Shown here in pieces: positions 35,255 to 46,770 of a stretch of 64,000 nucleotides of DNA. The notes beneath the pieces are model-generated. The model did no database searches, was not told where the DNA came from, and worked only from the letters and a program-made list of their open reading frames with translations. The stretch's first letter is position 1; every line of letters begins with the position of its first letter. The position numbers and the translations under genes are program-made. Source of the stretch: Clavelina lepadiformis (Eukaryota; Chordata; Ascidiacea; Aplousobranchia; Clavelinidae); the NCBI RefSeq assembly GCF_947623445.1, contig NC_135243.1:3784501-3848500 (forward strand). The letters are read 5' to 3'.

Positions 35255-38200
35255 AAATGTCGATGACGTAGACTTGTATGTTGGAGGGATATCTGAAACA
35301 CCGCTACACGGCGCCACAGTAGGTCCCACGTTCGGTTGCATCATTGCCAGCCAGTTCCGAGACTTGAAGAAAGGAGATCGGTATTGGTTTGAAAATCCAG
35401 GAATTTTTAATGAAGGTATGTGACTGACTCTTAACAGTCAATTTTTTTCTGTTTAAATTCAAGATGTTTGATTTGCGCAGTTAATCGTGGTACATGTCGG
35501 CCATTTTGTTCGCTTGTTTAATTCAATATTGAGATTTGCGTTTTTATTTGGGCTTTTTGGTCGCGTTATTTTCTTCGTTGAATAATGTGCAAATTGAACG
35601 TTACAACTTTGTCGAAAGACGTGTTCGTTTGGAGCAATCTTTCTTTGCTTTACGGTGATGTCATCTTCTTCCTTTTTAGGCTCCATTTTATTCTCCTGTT
35701 TATCTTCAATTTCCACTTTTAGTTTTTTTTTATCAATCTTGATGATTAATTATCTGTTGCTCTCCATCTAGAGCAACTTAGCGAAATAAGGAAAGTCCGT
35801 TTAAGCCGAATACTTTGCGACAACATGGAAGGAATGAAGATGATGCCACCTAGCGCTATGGAGTTGCAGGGAGAGTCAAACACGAGAGTACGGTGTTCAG
35901 CACTTCCACAGATGAAAATCTCCAGTTGGAAAGCTCACAATCACGTACAAGGTAAAGGCAATTGGACAATTTGTAAATGCGGTAATTGGTGTATTTTTGA
36001 CCAAGTGAAGTATTGACCGATTTACCTTGCAAGGCATTTAATATAATACTTTTGATCAAAATGTTTAATTTTAATTGTTGATTTGTAGGTCATTTCTAAG
36101 TTAATGACATACGCTATCTGTTATGCCTGTTGTCATTGTTGTCATTGTTGTCTATATCAAGGGTTTATCTTGGGACAAGAGGCGTAACGATTCGAGTCGG
36201 TGACTTGACTCCAATATGCCTCGAGTCAATTTTTGCAAACATTTGACTTGACTTAGGTCAGTTCTTGTTGATAAAGTTTCAGATTTCCGATAAAAAAAAA
36301 CTTTCTTTCTTTCGTACAAACATATTAAAATGTTGCTTCAAAACAAGCTTGTTTGTCTATGAACGCGTACATTGACGCAGCAAAACGAAGTAAATTTTCA
36401 AAACCTCTAAACGTTTCTCAAACGTCTCGTTGACTGAAACAGTGTTTTTACTTTCTGTGTGACTTTGACTGAAGATAACAACTCAACTTCACTCGGATCA
36501 TTTCTTCTGAAAAGCTCGACTTGAATCGAGTTTAATGACTAGGCTATGACTATGACTTGGTATACTTCTGACCGAGTCTGAGTCTCACTTTAAAATTTAC
36601 CAACTTTTTATCGCAGAAAGTGATTGGACGAGATGGTTGCCTTGTCATAATGACACTGAAGACAAAGTTTTGGTGAAGGTTTTGGCACGTGATCCAGACA
36701 GTGTTTGCAGGAGTCCATTAAAAACAGAGGCATGAGTCAAAATTATATTTACAACGCCGCTGCATGTGTTTGGTTGTTTGTTCTTTATATAGGAAAGCAC
36801 ATGAACTACTTTAACAGTAAACTTAACAAAAATGCAATGTGTGAATAACGAATGTTTAACCGATAAGGTTTAGACAATTTGCAAGTTTTTTATTTTACAT
36901 TTTATTTATTTCAGATTGCGGCCATTTCAAAACTGCAACCGTACAGACGGAAAGTAAGATTTCTATGTCCAAAAGGCTCGATTGACGGCGGTACGTTTCC
37001 CAACTCAAAGCAAAGTAAGTAAATTTCTGGAAAATTGTAAGAGCAATTTCTTAGATAAAGGCATCAGACTTGTGCTTTTATGAACAATTATTTGACTTTT
37101 TACAGTTGGAAAAACAGAATGTTATGAAATTTCAACTGAAATTCAAATGAAGCAGAAATTTAAATTCTTTAAAATGAAATAACATGAAATTTTTTTCTTT
37201 ACCTACAATTAATAGCTTGCAAATTTAGTAGTTTATCACATCTAAGATAAACGCATTGATTTTATGTTGATGTTACGTCGCTTCTGAAATAAAATTTCAA
37301 AGAAAGATAAATCTTCAATCCTTTAAAGACCTCATGTATTATTGGACATCATGGCTCGACCGAGACTCGCCGCTAGATGGAGATAAAGATGACATCGAAA
37401 GTTTGGACCTTCTACGAGCGGAGAGACCGGATGATATTTGCGGGTTTCCAATAGCAATGCAAGCTAGGACTAAAAATCATGTAAAGTCCTCATTCGGCGA
37501 AATTGTTATTTCATAGCATCGTGCTTTTTTTACTGCGATTATGCGACTTGCAAACGGCAAAAATCATTGCGAAAGAAAGCATTTTATGAGTGTTCTTGTT
37601 CTTCTTATGTTTTGTTTCTTATCTTTTTCTTCTTATGTGTTTCTGAAACAATGAATACGTTACAACAAAATAAACCCGACATAAACAACAAAACATATTT
37701 CTCCAGAGTTCTTTTCACAAAAACTCAACATGTTATAACTCATTTTTTTCTTGTTTTATTTCAGGAATCTGCCTTTCGTTCGAAGCAGGTGTTCGCCGCC
37801 TTAAACCCACGCCATGGTTTGGTGTGCAGAGGCGCGGACCAAGAGGACGGTGAATGCAGGGATTACAAGGTCCGCTTTTACTGCCCCATAGGTGAACATC
37901 AAATATTAATTTTTGTGTCTTTCTTTACCCTTTTGTTTATATCATCAGAGTGTAATCAATTTCGTGTCTTAGTTATTGATTATATTTATTTTCTACATTG
38001 TTATGTAAAAATTGTTAACTTAATACTTGAAAAGTAAAAGATAAAAAATTATTTTAGCCCACCGGGTCAAAAACCCATCTGTCTACAACGAACGAGTTCT
38101 TTGTTATCGTTGAAAAAATTTTTTATGTTTCAGATTACCGCGAAGAAATAGAGTCTAAGAAATATTATCTCAACTCTGACGCCAGCAAATCAAACCCCAG

Positions 38201-38842
38201 CAAGCGATGGACCCCGTGGTTAAATTTGGGAAATCCCCAAAAAGGCTTCTATGACGTTGAAACACCCAACTACGCTAGAAATCTGGGTTTTCCAGTTTGC
38301 CGGTAAACAACAACTTTCATTTAATTTTTGATAGGTCTAAACAAGTCAGCATAAAAACAGTTGTCGTAATTCTTGATTTAGTTTCTCAGCATATACGTAG
38401 GTTATCTACGAATTTATTTCGTGTGTACTTCAGCTTTTTTTAAACACTTTAGAGGTTTTTTTCAGTTATAAATCATAAAGTTGTAGTAAATTAATCATAT
38501 ATCAGATCAGCATTAAATTAAACATACAAAAATGTTTCGAATCAGTTTATATAAACTTGATTACAAAGATGATATCACTGCAATTAACCTGTAAACAGTT
38601 ATCAGACAGCAATGAAAGACTTATTATCATCATTTTCACTCTTCAGACGTCCTCTCTTAATCGAAGGCCGAGTGGCGAACACGACCATTCCCGCTGAAAG
38701 ATCTGGAGTCGTTTTGAAGCGTTTCAGCGTGTTCCACGGGCTGGTTTGCGACAATCGCGACCAAGAGGACGGTTTTTGTCGCGATTTCGAGGTTCGGTAT
38801 CTTTGTCCATCCTCCAGGATTGACTTGATTGGAAAAACGTGA
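35255..38842 (+). pseudogene. Displaced 3' half of the peroxidase-WxxW gene
   Basis: Eight exons, all open and with splice sites like those of the resident gene: 35255-35415, 35772-35951, 36617-36729, 36915-37014, 37329-37480, 37765-37891, 38134-38302 and 38647-38842. They encode the last part of the haem peroxidase domain ([38 protein letters not shown]) and three WxxW modules ([30 protein letters not shown], with the closings [18 protein letters not shown] and [18 protein letters not shown]). The exons carrying the haem-binding His and Arg are missing. Exon lengths equal those of the minus-strand gene exactly. It could be expressed only as part of a fused transcript with the SDR relic; I see no start of its own. 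Confidence 0.85.
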
Positions 38843-40168
38843 CCCGGAAATGAAAATAAAATGCAATCGTGAAATATTTTGACCGTCAATCTTCAATCCT
38901 CTAAAAAGGAAATCTTGTACAACAAGGTCTCAAGAGGAAAATCCTCATCCGTGTCCAAACCTGTATCTACTATAGAAATAGTAGATTTATTTGCTGAATA
39001 AAGCAAAGATGCTGACCTCTGCCGTCAGAATTTGTCTAAAAAGCCATTGTTGCTTCATAATAAAAATAGTTTATGGGGTTAAGTTTTTATTTTTATTTGA
39101 AGTTTAAATCACATGCTACAATGTATGAGCGCTTTTGTATTTATATTCAGACAATTTCTGTGTCTACCTTGAAAATATTCAGACACTTTGCATTCATCGC
39201 TGTTTTTTTCGCTTGCTTTTTTCGCTTGCTTTTTTACTGTTGGTATATGTAATGAGCAATTATCTGTATTCTTGATATCGTGGCTTATTTGATTTCTATT
39301 GCATTGGCGTATAACTCAAACCTGTACCACGAAGCCCACATTCCAGTTTTATGTTTGTAACTTACTATTTGTTCAGATTCTGTTTCAAGCATGATGACGT
39401 TTCGTTAAAATTCTGTTTCTGCGTTTTCAGTCCTTAGAAGCCAATTTGAGTCAGCACATTACTCGTGTGTTTCGTGAAATATCCTAAGACCGAAAGTATA
39501 TGCTGAATTACGTATATCGAAGCAGAAATAAACAAAAAATTGCGTGTTTTGTACATAAAAAAGTAAATTCGGGATTTGTCCATGTAGTTAAGGCTGTATC
39601 TGATGATCCGCATGCTGGTGTAAAAGAAGAAAATTGAACAAATAGTGGTTTTCTCAGAACAACCAGACAGGTATGCTCTTTTACTGATACGTAAACGTTT
39701 AGATACAATCAAAGCATTGAACAAATTTTCGATTCCATGTAACGTGAAACTTGTTACGTTCCAAAGACATTGTTTTCAACACAGTTAAACTATGTACCCT
39801 ACAGAGTATCAATAACTGGCTCCTAAAAGGAGTTTGACATATCATATCGGGTTTCCTTGGCTGACGGTTGGTTATGTGAAGGACATAGAGGTACCCAGCT
39901 TTGCAAACACAAAAGATGTTTATTATGTATTGCACAGTACAAACGAATTTCCCATGCCCATTCTTTTTCATCAGCTTCACACGGGATTGTGTTTTTGTAT
40001 CAAGAACAGATTGGGATCATCATTTGAAATAGTTCAAATCTGCCTGGAAAAGTTTTTCGTATTTTTGCCACATTTAACTGAAAATAGGCTTTAAATAGTC
40101 TTTCCCAACCCTTTGATAATATTTTTTCACTAATTTTGTGAAAATTTTAAAACAAGTAATGAGACCTC
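38843..40168. other. 3' flank of the displaced peroxidase copy
   Basis: Part of the inverted duplication (matches 55,430-56,750). Several open frames of 66-99 codons occur on both strands here and in the other arm, but none has a recognisable domain. Tandem TTTTTTCGCTTGC motifs occur near 39,207-39,236. Confidence 0.5.
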
Positions 40169-40177
40169 TTAACACTG

Positions 40178-40411
40178 GTACTACGACACCTTATCGAAAG
40201 ACACTTTATCGAAAGACACTTTATCGAACGACACCTGATCGAAACGACAGCTGATCGAAAGACACTTTATCGAACGACAGTTAATCGAGCCGACAGTTGA
40301 TCGAAAGACACTTTATCGAAACGACAGCTGATCGAACGACATTTTATCGAACCGACAGTTAATCAAAACGACAGTTGATCGAACGACACTTTATCGAACC
40401 GACAGTTCAAG
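40178..40411 (+). repeat. Left terminal inverted repeat of the MULE
   Basis: Repeating units such as ACACTTTATCGAAAG and CGACAGTTGATCGAA alternate about 15 times. The outermost bases GGTACTACGACACC match the right end (reverse complement CGTGACCCGACACC) imperfectly, then closely from CGACACCTTATCGAAAG onward. Confidence 0.88.
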
Positions 40412-40801
40412 CAAGATTTTAGCGTGTTTCTCAAACATTGGAACAATGAGCCATTGTGATGTGCGGTCTTTGTAATGGTGTGCATTAATGAATTGTGATG
40501 TATATATCATAAAGTTGACGATTTATATTTTATATCTATATTTTATATTTGTATCATAAAGTGTTCGATTTCGCATGGCGGCCGGCCCGCCCACATATTA
40601 ATAAGATATCACAAGAATACGCACGAGAATTACTAAGTACGAGATTGTCTGTACAGTAGACTAGACTAGTCATTATAGATACAAAGAGTAAGGAATTGAA
40701 GGCAAAATTTAATAGCAAGGGGCATGTCGCTGTCTGACTTTTACACAAAGTAGCTTCTTGAAAGTGGTCTTTATCCCAGCTTGACCGACAGCGCAAAATA
40801 A

Positions 40802-40990
40802 ATGGCTTCGATGCTTGGTAGCACGTACACATGTGAACAAATGTTTTCAACAATGAAATTCACGAAAAGCAAGCTAAGATCACGCATTTCCGACGCCTAT
40901 TTAGAAAATGTTCTGGCTCTTGCTTCATATGACTTGCCACCAGATGTTGAAAAACTTTCACAAAGCAAGCAGCATCAAGTGTCACTTTAA
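40802..40990 (+). pseudogene. C-terminal fragment of a hAT-type transposase
   Basis: The frame MASMLGSTYTCEQMFSTMKF, then TKSKLRSRISDAYLENVL, is the typical hAT dimerisation region found in ZBED5/GTF2IRD2-like proteins (CEQxFSxMKxxKSKxRSRxxDxxLxxxL). Nothing of the catalytic part is present. It lies inside the MULE between the left terminal repeat and the transposase gene, so it was either captured by the MULE or inserted into it. Confidence 0.75.
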
Positions 40991-41365
40991 TGCTGTGTTG
41001 TTGAAGTGTGAACACAAATATTTTGCTCTTTTTGTGATTGGTACGATTGAGATTGCAGCAATGTGGTGTAATATACTGAAGTGAGTGTGAATTATAGTAT
41101 TAATGAGGCATCAGGTAATTAATGAGGCATCAAGTTGTCAATGAGGCAAGTTGCAAAATAAAGGTCAAACTTTGCAAATTTTAAGGTCAAAGTTAAAAAT
41201 TTTTGGGTCAAAAAACTGGTTGCCCTATTTATGAGTTATATGACTATTATAATTACATTATTTGATCATATTGTGTATACTTACATTTCCACACTATTTG
41301 ATTTTAGACATCTTAAGAATTCTTGTAATTTTTTCCACGTTAATAACGATTGTATACATATCGAA

Positions 41366-42721
41366 ATGGAATTCATTTTAAGTGATAAAGGCAAACGAAA
41401 GTTGGCCTTGGACGGTTTCTTGTACGTTCGTGACAAAACAACAAATGGCGTAACTTACTGGAGATGTGAGGACTACCTCAAATGCAAAAGCCGTCTATCC
41501 ACAGCCGAGGACGACAGCCTCAAGAGAGCACCATCTGAACACAGTCATCCACCAAACCCTGCACGTGTTATAGTTGCAAGAGCACAAGCCAGCATGCGAG
41601 ATCGAGCAATCAATTCAGATGAACGTACCTCAAACATTATTCAGAGGGAAACGCAGGATATATCCTTAGCCACCGCTGGTGCTCTCCCTAAAGCAACATC
41701 ATTAAAGCGGATGATACAGCGAAAGCGCGTATGTCCAGAAGGAATCGGCTTGATGGATGAACTCCGCGTGACACCGAGGGGAGAAGCCTTCGTTATCGAG
41801 GAAGACGATGAGAACGAATTCTATATGTTTGCGTCTCAAAAGAATCTGGATATACTGAACAAATGCGCTAATTGGTTTTGTGACGGTACATTCGATGTTG
41901 CCCCACTTGGATACCAGCTGTACACGATACACGCGCTGGTCGATGAAAATCGCACGGTGCCACTCGTATACACCGTTACCGAGAACAAATCTGAAGCTGT
42001 GTACAATCGCATCTTTGGTTTATTGGAACAACAGCGACCAGGAATAGCCCCAGAAACCGTAACAATAGACTTTGAAATGGCAGCATATAATGCTCTTCCT
42101 TCCAGCTTCCCTCGGGCAGAAATTCTCGGCTGCCTTTTCCATTTTGGCCAATGTAGCTTCCGGAAAATTCAGGCTCTCTCTCTGCAGCGGTGGTTCAATG
42201 AAGATGCAGAGCACGCCCTTCGCATAAAATGCTTCCAGGCACTGGCATTCGTTCCGCCTGAAGACGTTGTACAACGGTTCGAGGACTTCCTGGCCACGTT
42301 CAGTGACGACGATGAGCAGCACTTGTCTGAATACATTGACTATTTTGAAAATACTTGGATTGGACGATTGTGTCGCAGGAATCGTCGTCAACCTCTATTT
42401 CCTATCCGATGTTGGAATGTCTTCCACCGGGTTCAAGATGACCTTCCACGAACGAATAATAGCATTGAAGGATGGCACAATGCGTTCAGCAAGCGTGTCT
42501 CAATATCCCATCCGACGCTTCGCAGACTCGTCAAAAAAATTAAGCAGGAACAAGGTTCCAACGAATTGTTAATTGAACAATTGAGTGCTGGAATCGATGG
42601 CCCACCACGGAAGAAGCGCTACGACGCTGTCAACCAACGTCTGAGGAGCATAGTTGAAAATTATGACTCAACAAATATGGACATAAAAAGTTATCTTCGA
42701 GCAATTGCACACAACTTGTGA
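41366..42721 (+). CDS. FLYWCH zinc-finger MULE transposase
   Basis: One uninterrupted frame of 451 residues. I start at 41,366 because the FLYWCH module begins only a few residues later; the frame itself extends 45 codons upstream through AT-rich sequence. Residues about 3-62 form FLYWCH (GFLYVRDK, YWRCEDYLKC, HSHPP), a DNA-binding zinc finger. The MULE transposase domain follows: first catalytic Asp D173 in CDGTFDVAP, second D235 in TIDFEMAAY, the CLFHFGQC motif, and Glu E368 in NNSIEGWHN. The DDE set is complete, so it looks catalytically able. The protein would bind the terminal repeats and cut and paste the element. Its GC content is higher than that of the surroundings. Confidence 0.92.
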   Translation: MEFILSDKGKRKLALDGFLYVRDKTTNGVTYWRCEDYLKCKSRLSTAEDDSLKRAPSEHSHPPNPARVIVARAQASMRDRAINSDERTSNIIQRETQDISLATAGALPKATSLKRMIQRKRVCPEGIGLMDELRVTPRGEAFVIEEDDENEFYMFASQKNLDILNKCANWFCDGTFDVAPLGYQLYTIHALVDENRTVPLVYTVTENKSEAVYNRIFGLLEQQRPGIAPETVTIDFEMAAYNALPSSFPRAEILGCLFHFGQCSFRKIQALSLQRWFNEDAEHALRIKCFQALAFVPPEDVVQRFEDFLATFSDDDEQHLSEYIDYFENTWIGRLCRRNRRQPLFPIRCWNVFHRVQDDLPRTNNSIEGWHNAFSKRVSISHPTLRRLVKKIKQEQGSNELLIEQLSAGIDGPPRKKRYDAVNQRLRSIVENYDSTNMDIKSYLRAIAHNL

Positions 42722-43320
42722 TTAAATGAATGCGATTGAAATGTGCACTTCGTCAGTTGTCGTGCTTTTAACAGTGCATGTTGTCAGTTCTTTTAATAAA
42801 TTGTCGTTCTTTTAACAGTGCATATCGTCAGTTGTTTCAATAAATTGTGGATCTTTTAACCCTATCCTAACCAGGCTCGCGAGTTTACTAAAAAAACTAG
42901 GTGTGGCCAACCCCGCACACACATTTGCAATCGTTAATTACTAGAAACCTATGCGTCGTAGACGATGAGATTATTACAGGTTAGTAGAAACATCATCTGG
43001 CTTCCTGTATACATCATAATTGTAAAACTAAAGAAAGTGAATTTAGTGTAAATTAGGTATTTCTAAAAGTGACACATTTCTATAAATTCTTCTTGTTACG
43101 CCGCGCCCCCGCTGTGAAAAGAGAACGAAAAAGAATAGTTAGTCAAGTTATTGGTGCGTAAATGAGTAATACGTTTCAATGCGGAGAGAGAGCAAAATTA
43201 TATAAATATCACAATATCTCAAAAATTACAAAATCTAACTTTATCAAACAAACATGGACAGATAGCTGTTTCAATAGCCCTTTGTTTCAATGTTTGAGAA
43301 ACACGCAAAAATCTTGCTTG

Positions 43321-43535
43321 AACTGTCGGTTCGATAAAGTGTCGTTCGATCAACTGTCGTTTTGATTAACTGTCGGTTCGATAAAGTGTCGTTTGATCAA
43401 CTTTCGGTTCGATAAAGTGTCTTTCGATCAACTGTCGTTTCGATCAGGTGTCGTTCGATTAAGTGTCTTTCGATAAAGTGTCGTTCGATTAAGTGTCGTT
43501 CGATAAAGTGTCTTTCGATAAGGTGTCGGGTCACG
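43321..43535 (-). repeat. Right terminal inverted repeat of the MULE
   Basis: Reverse complement of the left end, built of GTGTCGTTCGATAAA-type units, ending AGGTGTCGGGTCACG before the target duplicate CTTAACACT. Confidence 0.88.
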
Positions 43536-43726
43536 CTTAACACTACGGCTTTGATACGTTGGACCCAGGTCGATTTGCAGATAATTGCCTCAATAACACT
43601 TTACAATGTACTTTCTAAAACATATTATCAAAAATCTGCGTAGAATAGAGACATGAATACTTAAGAACGTTTGTCATTCATGCTGTCATTGGCAGTGGTT
43701 GTTGGATATTACTAGTTGAATTAGAA

Positions 43727-44133
43727 TGAGCTACAGGGAACTTGTGGATGAATATTAGAAGACGGGATGCAGGATGTCACTGAAACTATACGTACTACAT
43801 GCTCACCTTGATGAATTGAAACATAACATGGGGGACTACTCAGAAGAAAAAGATGACAGATTTTTCAAAATTTCAGGTCTTTTGAAGAACGCTATAGAAG
43901 ACAGTACAATGAAAGTACGATTGACAACGGACAACGTTGCAAGGCATTACAGTGCTGTGGTAGCGTGGACATATTGACACAATTTCGGTGCCAGGAGCCG
44001 TTTGACCGACGAATAAATTTATCTCATAAACTCAGAACCGAAGTTTAAACTTTTTGAATGCTCACTTTTATTGATTTAGGTTAAATGAGAAAATAATAGT
44101 TTTAACTCATGGACAAGTTTTGTGCTACACGGT
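43727..44133 (+). mobile_element. Transposon fragments splitting the second SDR copy
   Basis: In the first SDR copy GGTTGAATTA is directly followed by TGTGAAGCGAGG; here about 0.4 kb lies between. It encodes MSLKLYVLHAHLDELKHNMG then DYSEEKDDRFF, a relic of the same repeat protein as in the element at 61,951-63,520, and also holds the core of the dispersed repeat (about 43,918-44,005). Confidence 0.65.
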
Positions 44134-45420
44134 GTTGTGTGAAGCGAGGACCACTTTATGAAAGTGACAAGAACTTGAATGGAAAGACCGTTCTTATCAC
44201 TGGTTGGTACTGAAATATGTTTGATAACTCAACTAGTTGTCGTGGTCAATATTAAAATATACAGGTGGAAACTCTGGGATTGGGAAAGCGCTGGCGATGG
44301 ACGTTGCCAAGAGAGGAGCTCGTGTTGTCATCGCATCAAGGAATTTGGAGAAATCAAACAAAGTAAAAGATGAAATTGTTAAAGAAAGCGGCAACCATGA
44401 CGTAAGTGATATCTGTTATTATCACGATGGCGTTGAGAATAAAGTTTACCTTTTGTTCAGGTTCGTGTAATGCAAGTGGATCTTGAGGATTTTGATTTTG
44501 TGAAAAAATTTGCAAAAGAATTTGTAGAAAGCGAAGAGCATCTTGACTATCTCGTCAACAGTGCAGGCGATTATCATTTAATAATTTTTGAATTTCCAGA
44601 AACTTTCATTTTAAATAAACACAATGGAACCCCGTAAAATTTTTATCTGCATATGACCATGCAGGTATGGTACTGGAAGGCATGACCAAATATGGAATAA
44701 ATCGCATTTTAGTCGTCAACTACTTCTCTCGTTTTCTCCTCATCAACCTGCTCCTGGATAAGATGAAGAAACAAAGTGCTGAGAGACCGGTCCGAATCAT
44801 AGACCTCACATCAGATTTATACAAGTCAGAGCTTGCCAACATATGATATATATATATACACCAATTTAACACATATTCATAGTAAGATACTTGAACGTGT
44901 TCTCAATGAATGCTGTGTAATAGTTGATGCTAGAATATGTAATTATTAATATAGTCATGTATAATTATTAATTAGATATGTAGAAGTCAAGGAATCTGAC
45001 CTGACCAAAGACCCCAAAGGTTTCGTGGATCCTTTCCTCATGTACGGCAAAGCTGACCTTGCTGACATCCAATTCATACACAACCTCACTCGTAAACTGA
45101 AAGCTTATGACATCACAGCTTATATTTTTAACCCAGGTGGGAGTTTTTTGTTAACTCATTTATTTAGCTTTAAATTCGCCTTCGCTAATTTTACTTTTTT
45201 GAGGTAAGATGCTTGTGTTAACTAAAAACAGAGCGTTTATTTTTCTTTTTTCATCACCATCACAGAGCTTGTAAGAAATTAAACTCAGAGTGGTTAAAAA
45301 TTAAGAGTGTCTTTTTGATCCATTGCTATATGAGTACAAAGCTTTTTATGCCAAGCAAATTGAGCAAGGAGTAGATAACACGAAAAGAAAGCTCTGCCGG
45401 GACCACGTTTTCCCTTTTTA

Positions 45421-45500
45421 AACGAACTCATGAGGGCGTTCGGGTGCAGCTCAGACTACTCTATCGGCTGACTTCTAGAAATGGGAGATTGAAACTCAGC
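45421..45500 (+). repeat. Possible tRNA-derived SINE fragment
   Basis: GGGTGCAGCTCAGACTACTC resembles an A box and, about 45 bases on, GATTGAAAC fits the B-box consensus. It lies in an intron of the SDR copy. No second copy in the window. Confidence 0.35.
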
Positions 45501-46770
45501 AAAACTAAAACGGTGATAGCTTCCATTTTACAAACTCGCCATTGGCAGTTACCCGGGAAGGAGAGATAGGGTTTGTTTTGAACCGCCTATACGATAAAGC
45601 ACAATCAGGAAGTAGCCACTAAAAGCTGATTCTAACCAATAAACCAGCGATTTCAATAATGTCTCTCCTCAATCATCTGACAATAAACATTCTTGTGCTT
45701 TTCCAAGTTTTTTCAACTCATTGAGCTACTTTTTAATACTTGCAGGATACGTCATCACAGAAGGACTTTCTTATTACTATAGCTTTAAACAGCGAATTAT
45801 TTCTTCTATCCAACTGCTTTTTTGGGGGCGGTAAGTTTATTTTTGAGTAGCTGCGACATAGCTTAATACACATGGATACATTATGTCTTCTCTTAATTCT
45901 GTTTGATTAGTTTATATGTAAACTGTAGAAATTATATTATAGCGACACCTGAAGGGGTGTCTGAAAAAGTGTCATTGTAGATGAAGCCAAGGTACATAGC
46001 AATATTTACTGAATCGGCTTTTACAGTGCAATGCAAAGACTATAAAATCTTGTCAAAATGTAGGCTACTGCATGACGTGATAGCTTATATGCGTAAGAGC
46101 CCACGAACCAGTGACAACTTAACAAATACAACGATCAGTTTAAATCAAGGTGGGGCAGAGCAGGCTACGTAATAACATGTTTTTGTGCCAAGCCAGTTAT
46201 TTTTTTGAAAATCAAAAATCGTTCTTTGGTTTGGTTTTCGTTAACATTTTTCAACCAGCTTTTGACTTACGAGGAGTTCATTACACAGAAGTGTGGTGTC
46301 ACTGTAGTCAAAGGGTTTTTACAAACAAGCGACTATATAGGCCAAGTCATTTGAATAGAAGCATATAAAGCATACGGTTCGCAAATTGGACGTTGCAATA
46401 GTTGTCACTTTATACCCCCAGCAACTATAGGCGATTTCTACTGTATTATATTAAAACTTTTACAAACTTTTGTTATGAAACAAGATCTTTATCAAATAAG
46501 CTCGAATTAAAAGTACGCAATTGGACAGTGTTTTGAGTCAATTTTTTGTTGGTTTAATTTCACTAATTTCAAAACTATTCACTCAGGGACGTCTACTACG
46601 GCTATCAGCCCCTACTTAAACTTCTCCTTGATGACTCTGTGGTGGAACACAGTGGTGGCTTCTTTAATGTCTGGCGCCAAGAAGAATTGCTGCCACACGC
46701 CACGAATGAAAGTGCCTGGTTATTGCTGATGAGAAAAAGCTTGGAAGTCACAGGCTTGTCATCGACTTGA

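Larger units (their letters stand above)
40178..43535 (+). mobile_element. Mutator-like DNA transposon (MULE), apparently complete
   Basis: 3,358 bases with long inverted ends (about 235 bases on the left, 215 on the right) built from short TATCGAA-containing units, flanked by the 9-base direct repeat CTTAACACT (40,169-40,177 and 43,536-43,544). The other arm of the inverted duplication has the unoccupied site, reading CTTAGCATT in the same orientation, so the insertion and its duplication are confirmed internally. It encodes an intact FLYWCH/MULE transposase (41,366-42,721) and also contains a hAT-like fragment. FLYWCH-bearing animal MULEs with long terminal repeats have been grouped as Phantom; that placement is inference. 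Confidence 0.9.
35067..43672 (+). repeat. Inverted duplication, left arm (split by a Mutator element)
   Basis: 35,067-40,177 plus 43,545-43,672 matches 55,302-60,478 in reverse complement, about 5.2 kb. One edge lies in the last bases of a peroxidase exon (TTGATATATGAGTGAGG), the other near AAGAACGTTTGT. Exons are near-identical and introns differ by scattered substitutions and small indels, so the duplication is fairly recent. The arm brought peroxidase 3' exons next to the truncated SDR gene. Confidence 0.92.
43690..46770 (+). pseudogene. Retinol-dehydrogenase-like SDR, second copy (decaying)
   Basis: Exons: 44109-44202, 44265-44401, 44461-44566, 44665 to about 44842, 44976-45136, 45746-45830 and 46587-46770. 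Motifs in order are [27 protein letters not shown] and a helix MYGKADLADIQF, then a C-terminal region with GYQPLLKLLLDDS. Several faults are visible. The membrane-anchor exon (43,690-43,726) has a TAG and is split from KRGP by a 0.4 kb insertion; an in-frame ATG inside the insertion (44,109) could still start a soluble form. Exon 3 ends in a GC donor. Exon 4 has no GT donor, running into a TA microsatellite. The catalytic YxxxK reads YGKAD, so the Lys is Asp. I judge it a pseudogene or pseudoenzyme. Confidence 0.68.

Noticed and set aside
37567-38037. A 156-codon frame in the left arm
   Set aside because: It is an intron joined by chance to the WxxW exon 37765-37891 and its downstream intron; the exon borders are clear.
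40185-40411. CRISPR-like array of short repeats
   Set aside because: The units are degenerate, have no unique spacers, and occur in inverted form at the other end of a transposon.
41231-41365. Upstream extension of the MULE transposase by 45 codons
   Set aside because: AT-rich, no domain similarity, and the FLYWCH module begins just after the internal ATG at 41,366.
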